Shown: one piece after another, positions 1 to 7,659 of the stretch
How positions within the stretch are numbered: the first letter of the stretch is position 1
Layout of the letters: every line of letters starts with the position of its first letter
Source: a bacterium
GTDB lineage: Bacteria > Myxococcota > UBA727 > JAUIJE01
Assembly (NCBI GenBank): GCA_030431455.1
Contig: JAUIJE010000009.1
Location: forward strand, 267,399 to 331,398
DNA length: 64,000 nucleotides
Direction of reading: 5' to 3'
The notes under the pieces: generated by a model
The model's database searches: none
What the model was told of the DNA's origin: nothing
Seen by the model: the letters and a program-made list of their open reading frames with translations, nothing else
Translations under genes and position numbers: made by a program

Positions 1-326
1 ACCAGGGTGGTGACGGTGCCGTCTTTGGACACCGCCCGCAGCGCGTGGTTGCCGATGTCCGCGACCACGACCCGGCCGGGGCCGTAGGCGGCGAGCCGAA
101 TGGGTTTGGAAAACTGGGGCGGGTCGTCGGAAAAGCCGGCCGTGCCGGTGCCGACGACAAACCCGCCCGGGGGTGGCGCGTGGACGTCGTCCCCCGCGGG
201 CTGGCTCGCGGCGCCGGCGGGGTGGCTGGCCGGGGCCGAAGGGGGGGACGACGACGAGCGCGGGCAGCCGGCGCACAGACCGAGGGACACGGCGAAGAGG
301 AGGACAGTACGAGGGGCGAACACCAT
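1..326 (-). CDS. NHL-repeat-type lipoprotein, 3' part missing
   Basis: The reading frame starts at ATG 326 with GGAG a few bases upstream and runs off the left edge after about 108 codons. The N-terminus has a hydrophobic stretch ending in LCAGC, a plausible lipobox, so export and lipidation are likely. A Ser/Pro/Ala-rich linker follows. The last visible residues, ADIGNHALRAVSKDGTVTTL, match the blade pattern of NHL beta-propellers (GNHxIR...dG.V.TL). The propeller probably continues outside the window. The ligand and function are unknown. The start codon overlaps, on the opposite strand, the ATG preferred for the rightward neighbour. Confidence 0.72.
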   Translation of the reverse strand, partial: MVFAPRTVLLFAVSLGLCAGCPRSSSSPPSAPASHPAGAASQPAGDDVHAPPPGGFVVGTGTAGFSDDPPQFSKPIRLAAYGPGRVVVADIGNHALRAVSKDGTVTTL

Positions 327-1863
327 GGACACTCCGGGGTGGGGCGGGCAGAGCCTGTATAGTTCGTGCGTGCGCGAACGGCTTCACCGGTGGCTGGCGA
401 CGTCGTGGGGGGCCCGGCTGGCGGTGGCGGCCGGGCTCTTGATCGTGTTCGGCCCCGTGATCGGCTACGACGGCATGAGCGCCGACGCGGCCGGCTTCTT
501 TTGGGCCCGCGAAGACCCCGGGCCGTTTTTGAAGGTGGCGGGGGACGGGCGGCCGCTCAACGCGCTGTTGTTGTGGTGGGCGATGTCGTGGCCGGACACC
601 GCCGAAGGGCTGTGGCTGCTGCGGGCCGCGTTCTTGATCCAGTTGGTGCTGCTCGGGTGGGGGCTTTTGGCGTTTGTGGCCCCGCGGCGGGGTCGGGTGG
701 CGGGGGTGGCGGTGGCGCTGTTGCTGTTGGCCGGCCCGGGCATGATCGCGCGGTGTTTCGCCCAATCCTATTGCACGCCGCTGGCGTGGGCGGGCGCGCT
801 CCTGGCCGCGGCGTGTTTTCGGCGCTCGGTGGCGGCGACCGCGCCGGGGGCCCGGTGGGGGTGGGGCCTTTGCGGGAGCGTGGCCCTGGTGGGGGCGTGG
901 TCGGTGTACCAGCCGCTGGGCATGACCTTGGTGGGGCTGTTCGTGTTCGAGCTGACCACCAGCGAGGATCGGGACGGCGGGGGGCTTCGCCGCTGGGTGG
1001 CCACCTACGCCGGGTTTGGGGGGGCGGCGGTGATCGCCTACGTGGTGGTGGTGATGCGGTGGTTGCGCGGCTGGCTCGAGGCCCCCGATGTGCAACGGGC
1101 CGCGCTCAGCGTCGAGCCGGTGAAGAAGTTGGTGTGGTTTTTCGCGATGCCCCTGCGGGACGCGCTCGGCCTGTTCGTGGTCACGCCGTCGGACCCGGTC
1201 CGGGACGCGGGGCTGTTCGACGCCGATGTGCTCGGCCAGGGCGACCTTGTGGCCCGGGGGTTCGGGGCGTTGCTTCACCCCGCCTATGCATGTGCATTGT
1301 TGGGCGGGCTTGCGTTGCTGTGGTCGTGGCGGCACCATGTCCGGAACTGGCCGCGGCACCGGGCGGTGGTGCTCGCGTTGTTGGCCGGCGCGCTCCCCGC
1401 GGCCTACGCGCTCAACCTCGTGGTGGCGTCGTTTTGGTCGCCGTACCGCACCCAGGTTCCGCTCTACACCGTGGTGGTGCTCACCCTGTGGGGGGCCGCG
1501 TGGTCGGCGCCGGGGGTGCGCCGGTGGGTCGCGGTGTGGGTCGGGGCCACCCTGCTCGGCGGGCTCTGGCTGGGGGTGGGCATGATCCGCCTCCCCGCCG
1601 AGCGGGAGTGGGCCGATGCCACCGAGCAGTTGCGCGCGCTGGCCCCCGACACGCGCCGGGTGCGGCTCCGCCCCGCGGCGGAGACCGCGTACTATGGCTG
1701 GGGCATGCGCTACGAGCTCGGCCGCCCCGCGACCGCGGCCCCGTGGGGCCAAATTCCCTACGTACAGGTGGCGTGGCACGCCCTGGGCCGCGCCCCCCTC
1801 GACGGGGTCGAGGTGGTGGACGACGCAGCGGGGGCGGATGTGGTGCTCGGCCGGCGCGAGTGA
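325..1863 (+). CDS. multi-pass membrane protein, possible GT-C type glycosyltransferase
   Basis: This is an integral membrane protein of about 512 aa with roughly ten hydrophobic segments, for example around ARLAVAAGLLIVFGP, LIQLVLLGWGLLAFV and VALLLLAGPGM. An early DGRPLN motif in a loop after the first helix recalls GtrII/GT-C lipid-linked sugar transferases, but no catalytic signature is certain. ATG 325 is chosen because GAGGGG lies 7 bases upstream. A GTG at 370 (protein beginning MRERLHRW) is also possible and would avoid overlap with the divergent lipoprotein start at 326. The protein ends 3 bases before the convergent aldolase gene. Assignment as a membrane protein is firm; the transferase role is a guess. 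Confidence 0.75.
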   Translation: MDTPGWGGQSLYSSCVRERLHRWLATSWGARLAVAAGLLIVFGPVIGYDGMSADAAGFFWAREDPGPFLKVAGDGRPLNALLLWWAMSWPDTAEGLWLLRAAFLIQLVLLGWGLLAFVAPRRGRVAGVAVALLLLAGPGMIARCFAQSYCTPLAWAGALLAAACFRRSVAATAPGARWGWGLCGSVALVGAWSVYQPLGMTLVGLFVFELTTSEDRDGGGLRRWVATYAGFGGAAVIAYVVVVMRWLRGWLEAPDVQRAALSVEPVKKLVWFFAMPLRDALGLFVVTPSDPVRDAGLFDADVLGQGDLVARGFGALLHPAYACALLGGLALLWSWRHHVRNWPRHRAVVLALLAGALPAAYALNLVVASFWSPYRTQVPLYTVVVLTLWGAAWSAPGVRRWVAVWVGATLLGGLWLGVGMIRLPAEREWADATEQLRALAPDTRRVRLRPAAETAYYGWGMRYELGRPATAAPWGQIPYVQVAWHALGRAPLDGVEVVDDAAGADVVLGRRE

Positions 1864-1866
1864 GCG

Positions 1867-2550
1867 TCAGCCGCGCCGGGCCGCGGCCCCGAGCCCGGCC
1901 TTGGTGCGGGCGGCGAGGAGCTTTTTCACGTCGTCGCCGGGCAGGGCGCGGAGGGGGCCGAGCCCCGCGGCCGCGGTGAGAATCTGTGCATAGTGCTCGA
2001 CGAGCTCCAGCCGCAGGTAGGCCTGCTCGAGGTCTTGGCCCACGATGAGCACCCCGTTGTGGGCGATGAGCATCGCGTCCGCGTCCCCTTCGGTGAGGGC
2101 CTTCGCAATGTCATTGTCCTGTGACGCGGACTTGGGCATCGCGTACGGGATGAGCGGAACGTTCGCCCCCAGGCTGACCACCATCTCGGGCAGGGCGGGC
2201 ACCCCCAGGGATCGGCCCGCGAGGCCGAAGGCGGTCGCGCACGGGGGGTGGGCGTGCATCACCACCTGCACGTCGGGGCGCGCGCGGTAGCAGGCGGCGT
2301 GCAGGTGCCACTCGGAAAACAACCGCTTGGTCCCGGACAGCTTCTTGCCCTCGAGGTCGACGATGACGGTGTCCGCGGGCCCGACCTCGGCCTTGGCGGT
2401 GGCGGTGGGGGTCGCGTAGAAACGTTGCCCGTCGGGGGCCCGCAGCGAGATGTTGCCGTCGTGGTTGGCCACCCAGCCCCGGGCGGCCAGGCGCTTGGCA
2501 TAGTCAGACAGCCCACGCTGGTACGCGGTGTGACCTCGGGTGGCGCTCAT
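1867..2550 (-). CDS. class II aldolase/adducin family protein
   Basis: This 227-aa protein has the class II aldolase fold of L-fuculose-phosphate and L-rhamnulose-phosphate aldolases. Visible marks are the N-terminal NHDGNISLR phosphate-binding segment, the zinc-ligand pair in HAHPP at mid-length, and a later AHNGVLIVG segment with a nearby H in VEHYAQI. The expected reaction is zinc-dependent retro-aldol cleavage of a sugar phosphate to dihydroxyacetone phosphate and an aldehyde. Its start overlaps the stop of the upstream vertex-protein gene (ATGA at 2547-2550), which implies translational coupling. Class II aldolases are signature enzymes of fucose/rhamnose microcompartments, so the two vertex-protein neighbours support that kind of role. 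The actual substrate is not shown by the sequence. Confidence 0.88.
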   Translation of the reverse strand: MSATRGHTAYQRGLSDYAKRLAARGWVANHDGNISLRAPDGQRFYATPTATAKAEVGPADTVIVDLEGKKLSGTKRLFSEWHLHAACYRARPDVQVVMHAHPPCATAFGLAGRSLGVPALPEMVVSLGANVPLIPYAMPKSASQDNDIAKALTEGDADAMLIAHNGVLIVGQDLEQAYLRLELVEHYAQILTAAAGLGPLRALPGDDVKKLLAARTKAGLGAAARRG

Positions 2551-2852
2551 GCCGTGTGCACCTCGTCGACCACGGCCACGATCATGGACCGCACCGGGAG
2601 GTCGTCCCGGGTCACGGCCTCGGACACGGGCACGCCGTGGTCGCGGCCGATGATCTGCCGGATGCCGCTGCCTTCGCGGAGCACGAGCACGGTGTCGCCG
2701 ATGCCGGCTTGGGCCCGGTCGATGGCGAGGATGCTTTGGCCGGACGGGGCTTGGTTCTCGTCGAGCGCTTCCACCGCGAGCAGCTTCTCACCCTGGTACG
2801 CCGGGTGTTTGACCGTCATGGTCACGGTGCCGGTGACCTTGCACAGGATCAT
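2547..2852 (-). CDS. EutN/CcmL-family microcompartment vertex protein
   Basis: At 101 aa this has the normal size of a BMC-P pentamer that caps the vertices of bacterial microcompartment shells. The N-terminal strand ILCKVTGTVTMTVKHP, then GEKLLAVEALDE, ILAIDRAQAGIGDTVLVL and the closing MIVAVVDEV follow the EutN/CcmL pattern. Compared with its neighbour it carries a longer loop before the last strand (residues about 63-88) and lacks the usual GS-R motif, having EGSGIRQI instead. It overlaps both neighbours by 4 bases (ATGA). No BMC-H or BMC-T shell hexamer gene is in the window, so the shell would have to be encoded elsewhere. Confidence 0.9.
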   Translation of the reverse strand: MILCKVTGTVTMTVKHPAYQGEKLLAVEALDENQAPSGQSILAIDRAQAGIGDTVLVLREGSGIRQIIGRDHGVPVSEAVTRDDLPVRSMIVAVVDEVHTA

Positions 2853-3127
2853 GGCCGGGCCTTGTTGCCCTGGACGTCGTCGACGATGCCCACGATGGCG
2901 GCGTCCACGGGCACGAACGAGGGGGTATGGGACAGGGCGGCTTCGCGGCTGCCCACGCAGGTCACGAGATCGCCTTCGCCCGCTTGGGCGCCGTCGATGG
3001 CCACCTGCAGACCGCCTTTTTCGTGGCCGTCGTTGTCCAGGGGCTGGATCAGCAGCAGCTTGGTCCCGGCCAAGCCCTCGACTTTGGTGCTGGCCACCAC
3101 CTGGCCTTTGACCCGTGCAAGATACAT
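2849..3127 (-). CDS. EutN/CcmL-family microcompartment vertex protein
   Basis: The protein is 92 aa, starting MYLARVKGQ at ATG 3127, 7 bases after the upstream lspA stop. A longer in-frame reading exists upstream but would run through lspA, so this start is preferred. It fits the BMC-P family well: first strand ARVKGQVVASTK, GTKLLLIQPLD, QVAIDGAQAGEGDLVTCVGS and VPVDAAIVGIVDDV. Such proteins form pentamers closing icosahedral shells. The stop overlaps the next vertex gene by ATGA. Two different BMC-P paralogs side by side suggest a shell with more than one kind of vertex. Haliangium ochraceum is known to carry BMC-P genes away from its main shell locus, a useful comparison. Confidence 0.9.
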   Translation of the reverse strand: MYLARVKGQVVASTKVEGLAGTKLLLIQPLDNDGHEKGGLQVAIDGAQAGEGDLVTCVGSREAALSHTPSFVPVDAAIVGIVDDVQGNKARP

Positions 3128-3134
3128 GTGGTCC

Positions 3135-3827
3135 TCAGGCCCCGGCGCCGTTTTCGACGGGGGCGTCGCCCACCTCTTCGTCGTCCTCGTGGTACAGCGG
3201 GCGGAACGTGCGGAACAGCACGCTGAGCGCGCCCACCACAATGCAACTGTCTGCAATGTTGAACGTGGGCCAGTGGGGCCAGCTCGCCTCCCAGAACCCC
3301 GCGTACACGTCGATGAAGTCGACCACGTAGCCGAAGCGGACCCGATCGATGAAGTTGCCCATCGCCCCGCCGATGATGAGCGCAAACGCGGTCATGAGCA
3401 GCCCGTCGGGCCGGCGCTGCCGGAAGTACATGAAGCCGATGAGAATCATCGCGAAGAAGCTCACCACCAGCAGCAAGGGCCGCCGGTACTGGGCGGGAAT
3501 TTGCCGGGTGAGGCTGAAGGCCGCGGCAGGATTCTCCGCGTACTTGAAGTTGAGCAGGGTGGGGATGACCTCCACCGGCTTGAGCGGGCGGTGGCGCAGC
3601 TCCTTTTTCTCCACCGCCTGGCCGTCCTCGTGGACCACCCGGGTGGTCTCGCGGACCTCGGTGAGGCTGGACTGCGCCCACGTCTTGCTGGCCTGGTCCG
3701 CGACCACCGAAAGCAAGAACAGGGCGACGAACCACACGACCTTGTTGCGCCACACAAACAGCGTGAACGCTTTGCCGCGGGTGTCGGGGACCAGGCTTTC
3801 CGGGCTTTGCTCCATGCCGCTCGTCAT
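3135..3827 (-). CDS. lspA: lipoprotein signal peptidase (signal peptidase II), paralog 1
   Basis: This is an inner-membrane aspartic protease that removes the signal peptide from diacylglyceryl-modified prolipoproteins. The two catalytic aspartates lie in GNFIDRVRFGYVVDF and FNIADS. Four membrane segments are visible (around VVWFVALFLLSVVAD, PLLLVVSFFAMILIGF, LLMTAFALIIGGAMGN, ADSCIVVGALSVLF). At 230 aa it is longer than the usual 160-170 aa because of a 30-aa N-terminal extension, a charged insertion in the first periplasmic loop (about residues 55-85) and an acidic C-terminal tail. The usual NxGAAFS segment reads ENPAAAFS. Its start overlaps the stop of the second lspA copy. Confidence 0.92.
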   Translation of the reverse strand: MTSGMEQSPESLVPDTRGKAFTLFVWRNKVVWFVALFLLSVVADQASKTWAQSSLTEVRETTRVVHEDGQAVEKKELRHRPLKPVEVIPTLLNFKYAENPAAAFSLTRQIPAQYRRPLLLVVSFFAMILIGFMYFRQRRPDGLLMTAFALIIGGAMGNFIDRVRFGYVVDFIDVYAGFWEASWPHWPTFNIADSCIVVGALSVLFRTFRPLYHEDDEEVGDAPVENGAGA

Positions 3828-4408
3828 GAACGAGCGGAGGCCGGCTGAAAACCCCCTTCGTCGGGTTTTTCGGGGTCGTGGTGCCGGGCGATGCTGACCA
3901 GCATCAACGCGCCCCCGATGACGACGCAGGCATCGGCGACGTTGAAGATCGGGAACGGGGGCCAGGCCTCGTTGATGAAGCCAGCGTGCACTTTCAAAAA
4001 GTCGACGACGTAGCCCAAACGAACCCGGTCGATGAGGTTGCCGAGCGCGCCGCCGGCGACGAGGGCGAGGGCGGCGTGGGTGTACAGCGGCAGTTCGCGA
4101 CGTCGCCGCCAGGCCAACACAACGACCAACACCAAGAACGCCGACGGCACCACGATCAGCACCGGCCGGCGGATGGCCGCGGGCGCGCTCCGCAAAAAGC
4201 TGAACGCCGCGGCGGGGTTCTCGGCGTAGGAGAGCGCAAACGCCCCGTCGATGATGTCGACGTCGACGGTGCGGCGGTGGTGCACGCTGCCGTCGATGGG
4301 CTCGCTCAAGTGGTCCTGGGCCAGGCGCTTGGTCCCCTGGTCACAGGCCGAAAACACCAACACCGCCCCCACAAAAAGGAGCAGAAAACCGCGCGATCGA
4401 ATGCTCAT
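3824..4408 (-). CDS. lspA: lipoprotein signal peptidase (signal peptidase II), paralog 2
   Basis: This is the first gene of the leftward cluster, 194 aa, with GAGGTGG ahead of ATG 4408. Catalytic aspartates are seen in GNLIDRVRLGYVVDF and FNVADA, and four hydrophobic segments match the LspA topology. It shares with paralog 1 the unusual ENPAAAFS segment, so the pair probably arose by tandem duplication and then diverged (the loop insertion is shorter here). Its own N-terminal segment, ending VFSACDQGTK, contains a Cys but is better read as the first LspA helix with the conserved D-x-x-T/S-K. The duplicate may process a distinct subset of the many lipoproteins; that is inference. Confidence 0.92.
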   Translation of the reverse strand: MSIRSRGFLLLFVGAVLVFSACDQGTKRLAQDHLSEPIDGSVHHRRTVDVDIIDGAFALSYAENPAAAFSFLRSAPAAIRRPVLIVVPSAFLVLVVVLAWRRRRELPLYTHAALALVAGGALGNLIDRVRLGYVVDFLKVHAGFINEAWPPFPIFNVADACVVIGGALMLVSIARHHDPEKPDEGGFQPASARS

Positions 4409-4544
4409 GGGTCCACCTCATGTGGCCTCAAAACCGTCGCCGGGCCGGGGCGATTCCCGCCGCGCGCCGGCGGGCCCGTGTGGGATCCCTCACTCAACCC
4501 CGCGGCTTCGGCCCCGATACATGACCTCCCCCACAGGAGGCCGC

Positions 4545-5795
4545 ATGACCAAGATCTCGGGACCCAAACCGCGCCCCGTCGTCCAGCCCACACCCACAAC
4601 CACCCACACCCCCCCGACGACGACCCCCGAGATTTCTGGCCCCGCCGCCCCCCGCCCCCACAGCTTCGAAGCCAGCCGCGCGGCCGAGCGCCAGCGCACC
4701 ACCGGCCACACCCGGGACCTCCCCGCGTCGACGTCGAGCGCCCCCGCGGGCACGCTCCGGGCGGGGGACCTCAACCCGCGCCGCGAGCTGCGCCCCCCCG
4801 CCCGCGAAGGTCTGCGCGGCGGCCTGGGCGACCAGGTGAGCGACGCGCGGGTGCAGGCGGGCCAAGAGGCGGCGCAGGACCTCGCCAACAACCCTGTGTA
4901 CAGCGACCCGTCCCGGGCGATGTCGAACATGACCCAGATCGACGACGACCGCGGCGCCAACCGCGGCGGGCACGACAGCTACCGGTGCGGGTCCGCGGCG
5001 CTGACCGCGGGCATCGTGGCCAGCGGCAACCCCGCGGACATGGACCGCGCGGTGGGCCGTCTCGAGGAGCGGGTGCAACAGCTGCGCAGCGAGATTCCCT
5101 CCGACGTCGGCTCGAGCGCGCGCAACATCGACACCATCGGTCCCCGGGAAGAGCTCGACCGGGCCGAGCAGGCGCTGCGCACCCTGAGGTCGCGCGGTGG
5201 GGCCCAACACTGGACCCAGCGCGACCTCAGCACCTTCCAGCAGGCGCTTCACTCCACCGCGGTGGTCGACGACTACCTCGCGCCCCGCACCGGGTTGGGC
5301 CGGACCCAGACGAGCTTGCAGCCCCTCGACCCCGAGGCGGGCATCTCGCTGGGCGCCGCGCGCCAATACCGTGACATGCTGTGGGCGCACGCCCCGACCA
5401 TCGACGGACAACAGGCCGACATCAACTACATGCAGACCGCGGCCGGCGGGGGGCACTTCGTGCTCGCCGCCGACGGCGAGGTCGACGGAGCGGGGACCGA
5501 AGCGGGGCAGCGCGTGCTGTACGACCCCTGGCCCGACGAGACCGGCTCGCCCTACTCCGCCGCGAACACCGGTCCGGGCGACACCCACGAGTCCGCCGAC
5601 CGCCTGCTTGTCCCCATTTCCACGCGGCGGGAAGCGGCCCGGGCCCGGCAACGGTTCGAAGGCACGCGCCAGCTCGGGCCGCGCCAACGCTGGGCCCGCG
5701 ATCCCGACGTGGACCGGGGGGCGAACCCGACCCCGGATGAGATTCGGCGCAGCCTCGACGAAGCCGAAATCATGCGGCGCCTGACCCGCGACTGA
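4545..5795 (+). CDS. papain-like-fold candidate with disordered N-terminus
   Basis: The 416-aa protein starts at ATG 4545 behind an excellent AGGAGG. Residues 1 to about 110 are Pro/Thr/Arg-rich and look disordered. The remainder shows DSYRCGSAALTAG (candidate nucleophile Cys at a helix start), GGGHFVLAADGE (candidate catalytic His) and VLYDPWPDETG (candidate Asp), in the order expected of papain-like peptidases or acyltransferases. There is no signal peptide, so export would need another route. It stands alone, divergent from the lspA cluster. No family name is certain. A C-terminal helical charged tail follows the fold. It could be a toxin, effector or housekeeping hydrolase. Confidence 0.75.
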   Translation: MTKISGPKPRPVVQPTPTTTHTPPTTTPEISGPAAPRPHSFEASRAAERQRTTGHTRDLPASTSSAPAGTLRAGDLNPRRELRPPAREGLRGGLGDQVSDARVQAGQEAAQDLANNPVYSDPSRAMSNMTQIDDDRGANRGGHDSYRCGSAALTAGIVASGNPADMDRAVGRLEERVQQLRSEIPSDVGSSARNIDTIGPREELDRAEQALRTLRSRGGAQHWTQRDLSTFQQALHSTAVVDDYLAPRTGLGRTQTSLQPLDPEAGISLGAARQYRDMLWAHAPTIDGQQADINYMQTAAGGGHFVLAADGEVDGAGTEAGQRVLYDPWPDETGSPYSAANTGPGDTHESADRLLVPISTRREAARARQRFEGTRQLGPRQRWARDPDVDRGANPTPDEIRRSLDEAEIMRRLTRD

Positions 5796-5807
5796 CAGGT
5801 CGCGTGG

Positions 5808-7616
5808 TCACGGCTCGTCGTCGGGACAGACCGAGGCGGTGACCGTGACCTCCTGATCGCCGGCCACCACCACGCGGTCGCCGGCGAACACCCCAAACCC
5901 GGTGGCTTCGTACCGGTGGGGGGCGTGCTCGTCCCCCAACCGGCGAATCGTGTAGCCCGTGTGCTCGATGGGTTTGCCCAGCTTGTCGAGGAGAAGCGCC
6001 CTGCTTTCCCGCAGCCCTTGGTGCAGCTCCTCCGCCGGGGCGGTGAGCTGCCAGAGAAACGATCGGACGGTGCGCCGGGCCTCGGCACAGCGCGCCGCAC
6101 GCACCGCGGCGAGGAACGCGGCTTCCCCTGTCGGGTCATGCCGCTGCACGAGTTTGTGCAGAGCCTGCCAAGTCTCGACCTCGCGCCGGTCATCGGCGCC
6201 GAGCGCGAAGGCACTTGGCCCCTCGACCAGCGCGTCGCCGAGGGCGGCCAGGCGCAATCCTTGTGCATCGGTGAGCCGCGCTCCGGCGAGGAACCGTTGG
6301 GCGAGCCGCACGACCTCGCGCTCCTCCGCCGGGGTGAGGGCGGTCGCGTCGCCCAAGGGAAGATGTCGTTTGATCGCGCGGGCCAGCGCGCCGGGGTCGT
6401 CGGTGTGGTCCCGCAGGTAGGTCCAGGTCGCGGCGGCCACGTCGTCGACCCAGCCGCGCCCGTCCGCGCGACCATCCGCCGGGGCAAACGCGCCGATGAC
6501 CCGGGCCCAGAGCGCACGGCCGTCGTCGTTCTGTGTGCGGTCGTCGGGGTTTTCATCTGTGCGCAGCCACGCGGCGAGGGTGCCGGCCTCGGACGGCGAC
6601 AAAAGAGGCGCGAACACCTCCGGTGGCGGGGCGCTTGGCACCGGACACTCGACGCCGGCATGCACGACGTCGTGGCGGTGATCGATGGTCCATCGGTCGC
6701 CCTCGACGGCGGTTCCGGTGCGTCCCACCGCGGTGGCCAGGAACGACGTCTCCAGGTTGCCGTCGTCGGGCGCGGCGGTGATGGTGATGGTGTAGGGCAC
6801 CTTCGCGGGGTGTCCGATGTCGAGCCGGCCGAGCTCGTCGACGTAGGTGTCGTGCTCTCCCCGGTGGCCCTCTTGGGCGATGTAGATCGCCTTCAGGATC
6901 GACTTGAGCGCGCGCTGGGCGTCCAGGCAAGGAGAGCTGGTGTGGGCGAGCGCGCGGTCCGCGTCGCCGAGGGCGAGGGCGGCCCCGAACAACGCGGCGC
7001 GGACTTCTTCGTCGGTGGGCGGTCCTTTGGCTGAAGACCCCGCCCGCGCGCGTTCGGCTTCGACCGCCTTGTCGCGCAACACCGCCAAGCGGAGCGCACG
7101 GCCCGGGGACACCCCGGTGGTGCGGACGAGGTCGCGCGCGTGATCGAGCAGTTCGCGCCGCTCGTCGTCGGTGGGCGGGCCCTCGGCGGGCAGCGGGGCG
7201 ACGAACGGCTCTGTCGACCGCAGGGCGCCCGGCGCCGCGTCGAGGTCGTGCGCGATGACCAGGCGCAGCAGCGCGCGGCGCACGTCGCGGTGGGCGAGGA
7301 GTCGTTCGCGCGGGGTCACGTCCAGCCGATTCGGGTCCGGGTGGGCGGCCCGGATCAGGCGCGAAAAGGCCCGGTCCGCGGCCGCGCGCGTGTCCTCGTC
7401 CGGCTCGGATGCGTCGTCGTGCAACAGCGCCAGCATGGCGAGGGCGTCGCGCTGTTCGGCGTCGGTCAGGGCCGCGGGGGAGCGCAGGGCGGGGGGCTTT
7501 TTTGCGGTCCGCTCGGCCGCGCGGTCGCCCGCGCAGGACGTGGTGAGGGCGACGGCCACAAAGAGGGACACCGGCCAGCCGGGAACGGGGCGAAGGGGGA
7601 AGAGCAGGGCGTACAT
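5808..7616 (-). CDS. large exported protein with a type IV pilin-like segment
   Basis: The 602-aa protein begins with a hydrophobic signal (VSLFVAVALTTSCAGD) that could end in a weak lipobox at the Cys. Long stretches are helical and rich in Asp, Ala and Arg. In the middle (about residues 240-330), AQRALKSILKAIYIAQEGHR, then TYVDELGRLDIG, FLATAVGRTG and DRWTIDHRHDVVH, follow the pattern seen in myxobacterial pilin-like proteins. The usual prepilin N-terminus is absent, so the domain would be embedded and not form a classical pilus. The C-terminus carries a small beta-rich region with two Cys nearby. Function unknown. The start at 7616 has only a weak ribosome-binding site. Confidence 0.72.
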   Translation of the reverse strand: MYALLFPLRPVPGWPVSLFVAVALTTSCAGDRAAERTAKKPPALRSPAALTDAEQRDALAMLALLHDDASEPDEDTRAAADRAFSRLIRAAHPDPNRLDVTPRERLLAHRDVRRALLRLVIAHDLDAAPGALRSTEPFVAPLPAEGPPTDDERRELLDHARDLVRTTGVSPGRALRLAVLRDKAVEAERARAGSSAKGPPTDEEVRAALFGAALALGDADRALAHTSSPCLDAQRALKSILKAIYIAQEGHRGEHDTYVDELGRLDIGHPAKVPYTITITAAPDDGNLETSFLATAVGRTGTAVEGDRWTIDHRHDVVHAGVECPVPSAPPPEVFAPLLSPSEAGTLAAWLRTDENPDDRTQNDDGRALWARVIGAFAPADGRADGRGWVDDVAAATWTYLRDHTDDPGALARAIKRHLPLGDATALTPAEEREVVRLAQRFLAGARLTDAQGLRLAALGDALVEGPSAFALGADDRREVETWQALHKLVQRHDPTGEAAFLAAVRAARCAEARRTVRSFLWQLTAPAEELHQGLRESRALLLDKLGKPIEHTGYTIRRLGDEHAPHRYEATGFGVFAGDRVVVAGDQEVTVTASVCPDDEP

Positions 7617-7659
7617 GCCCCGCGCTTAGCAACCCGGCCCCGGCCACGAAACGCCGTCG

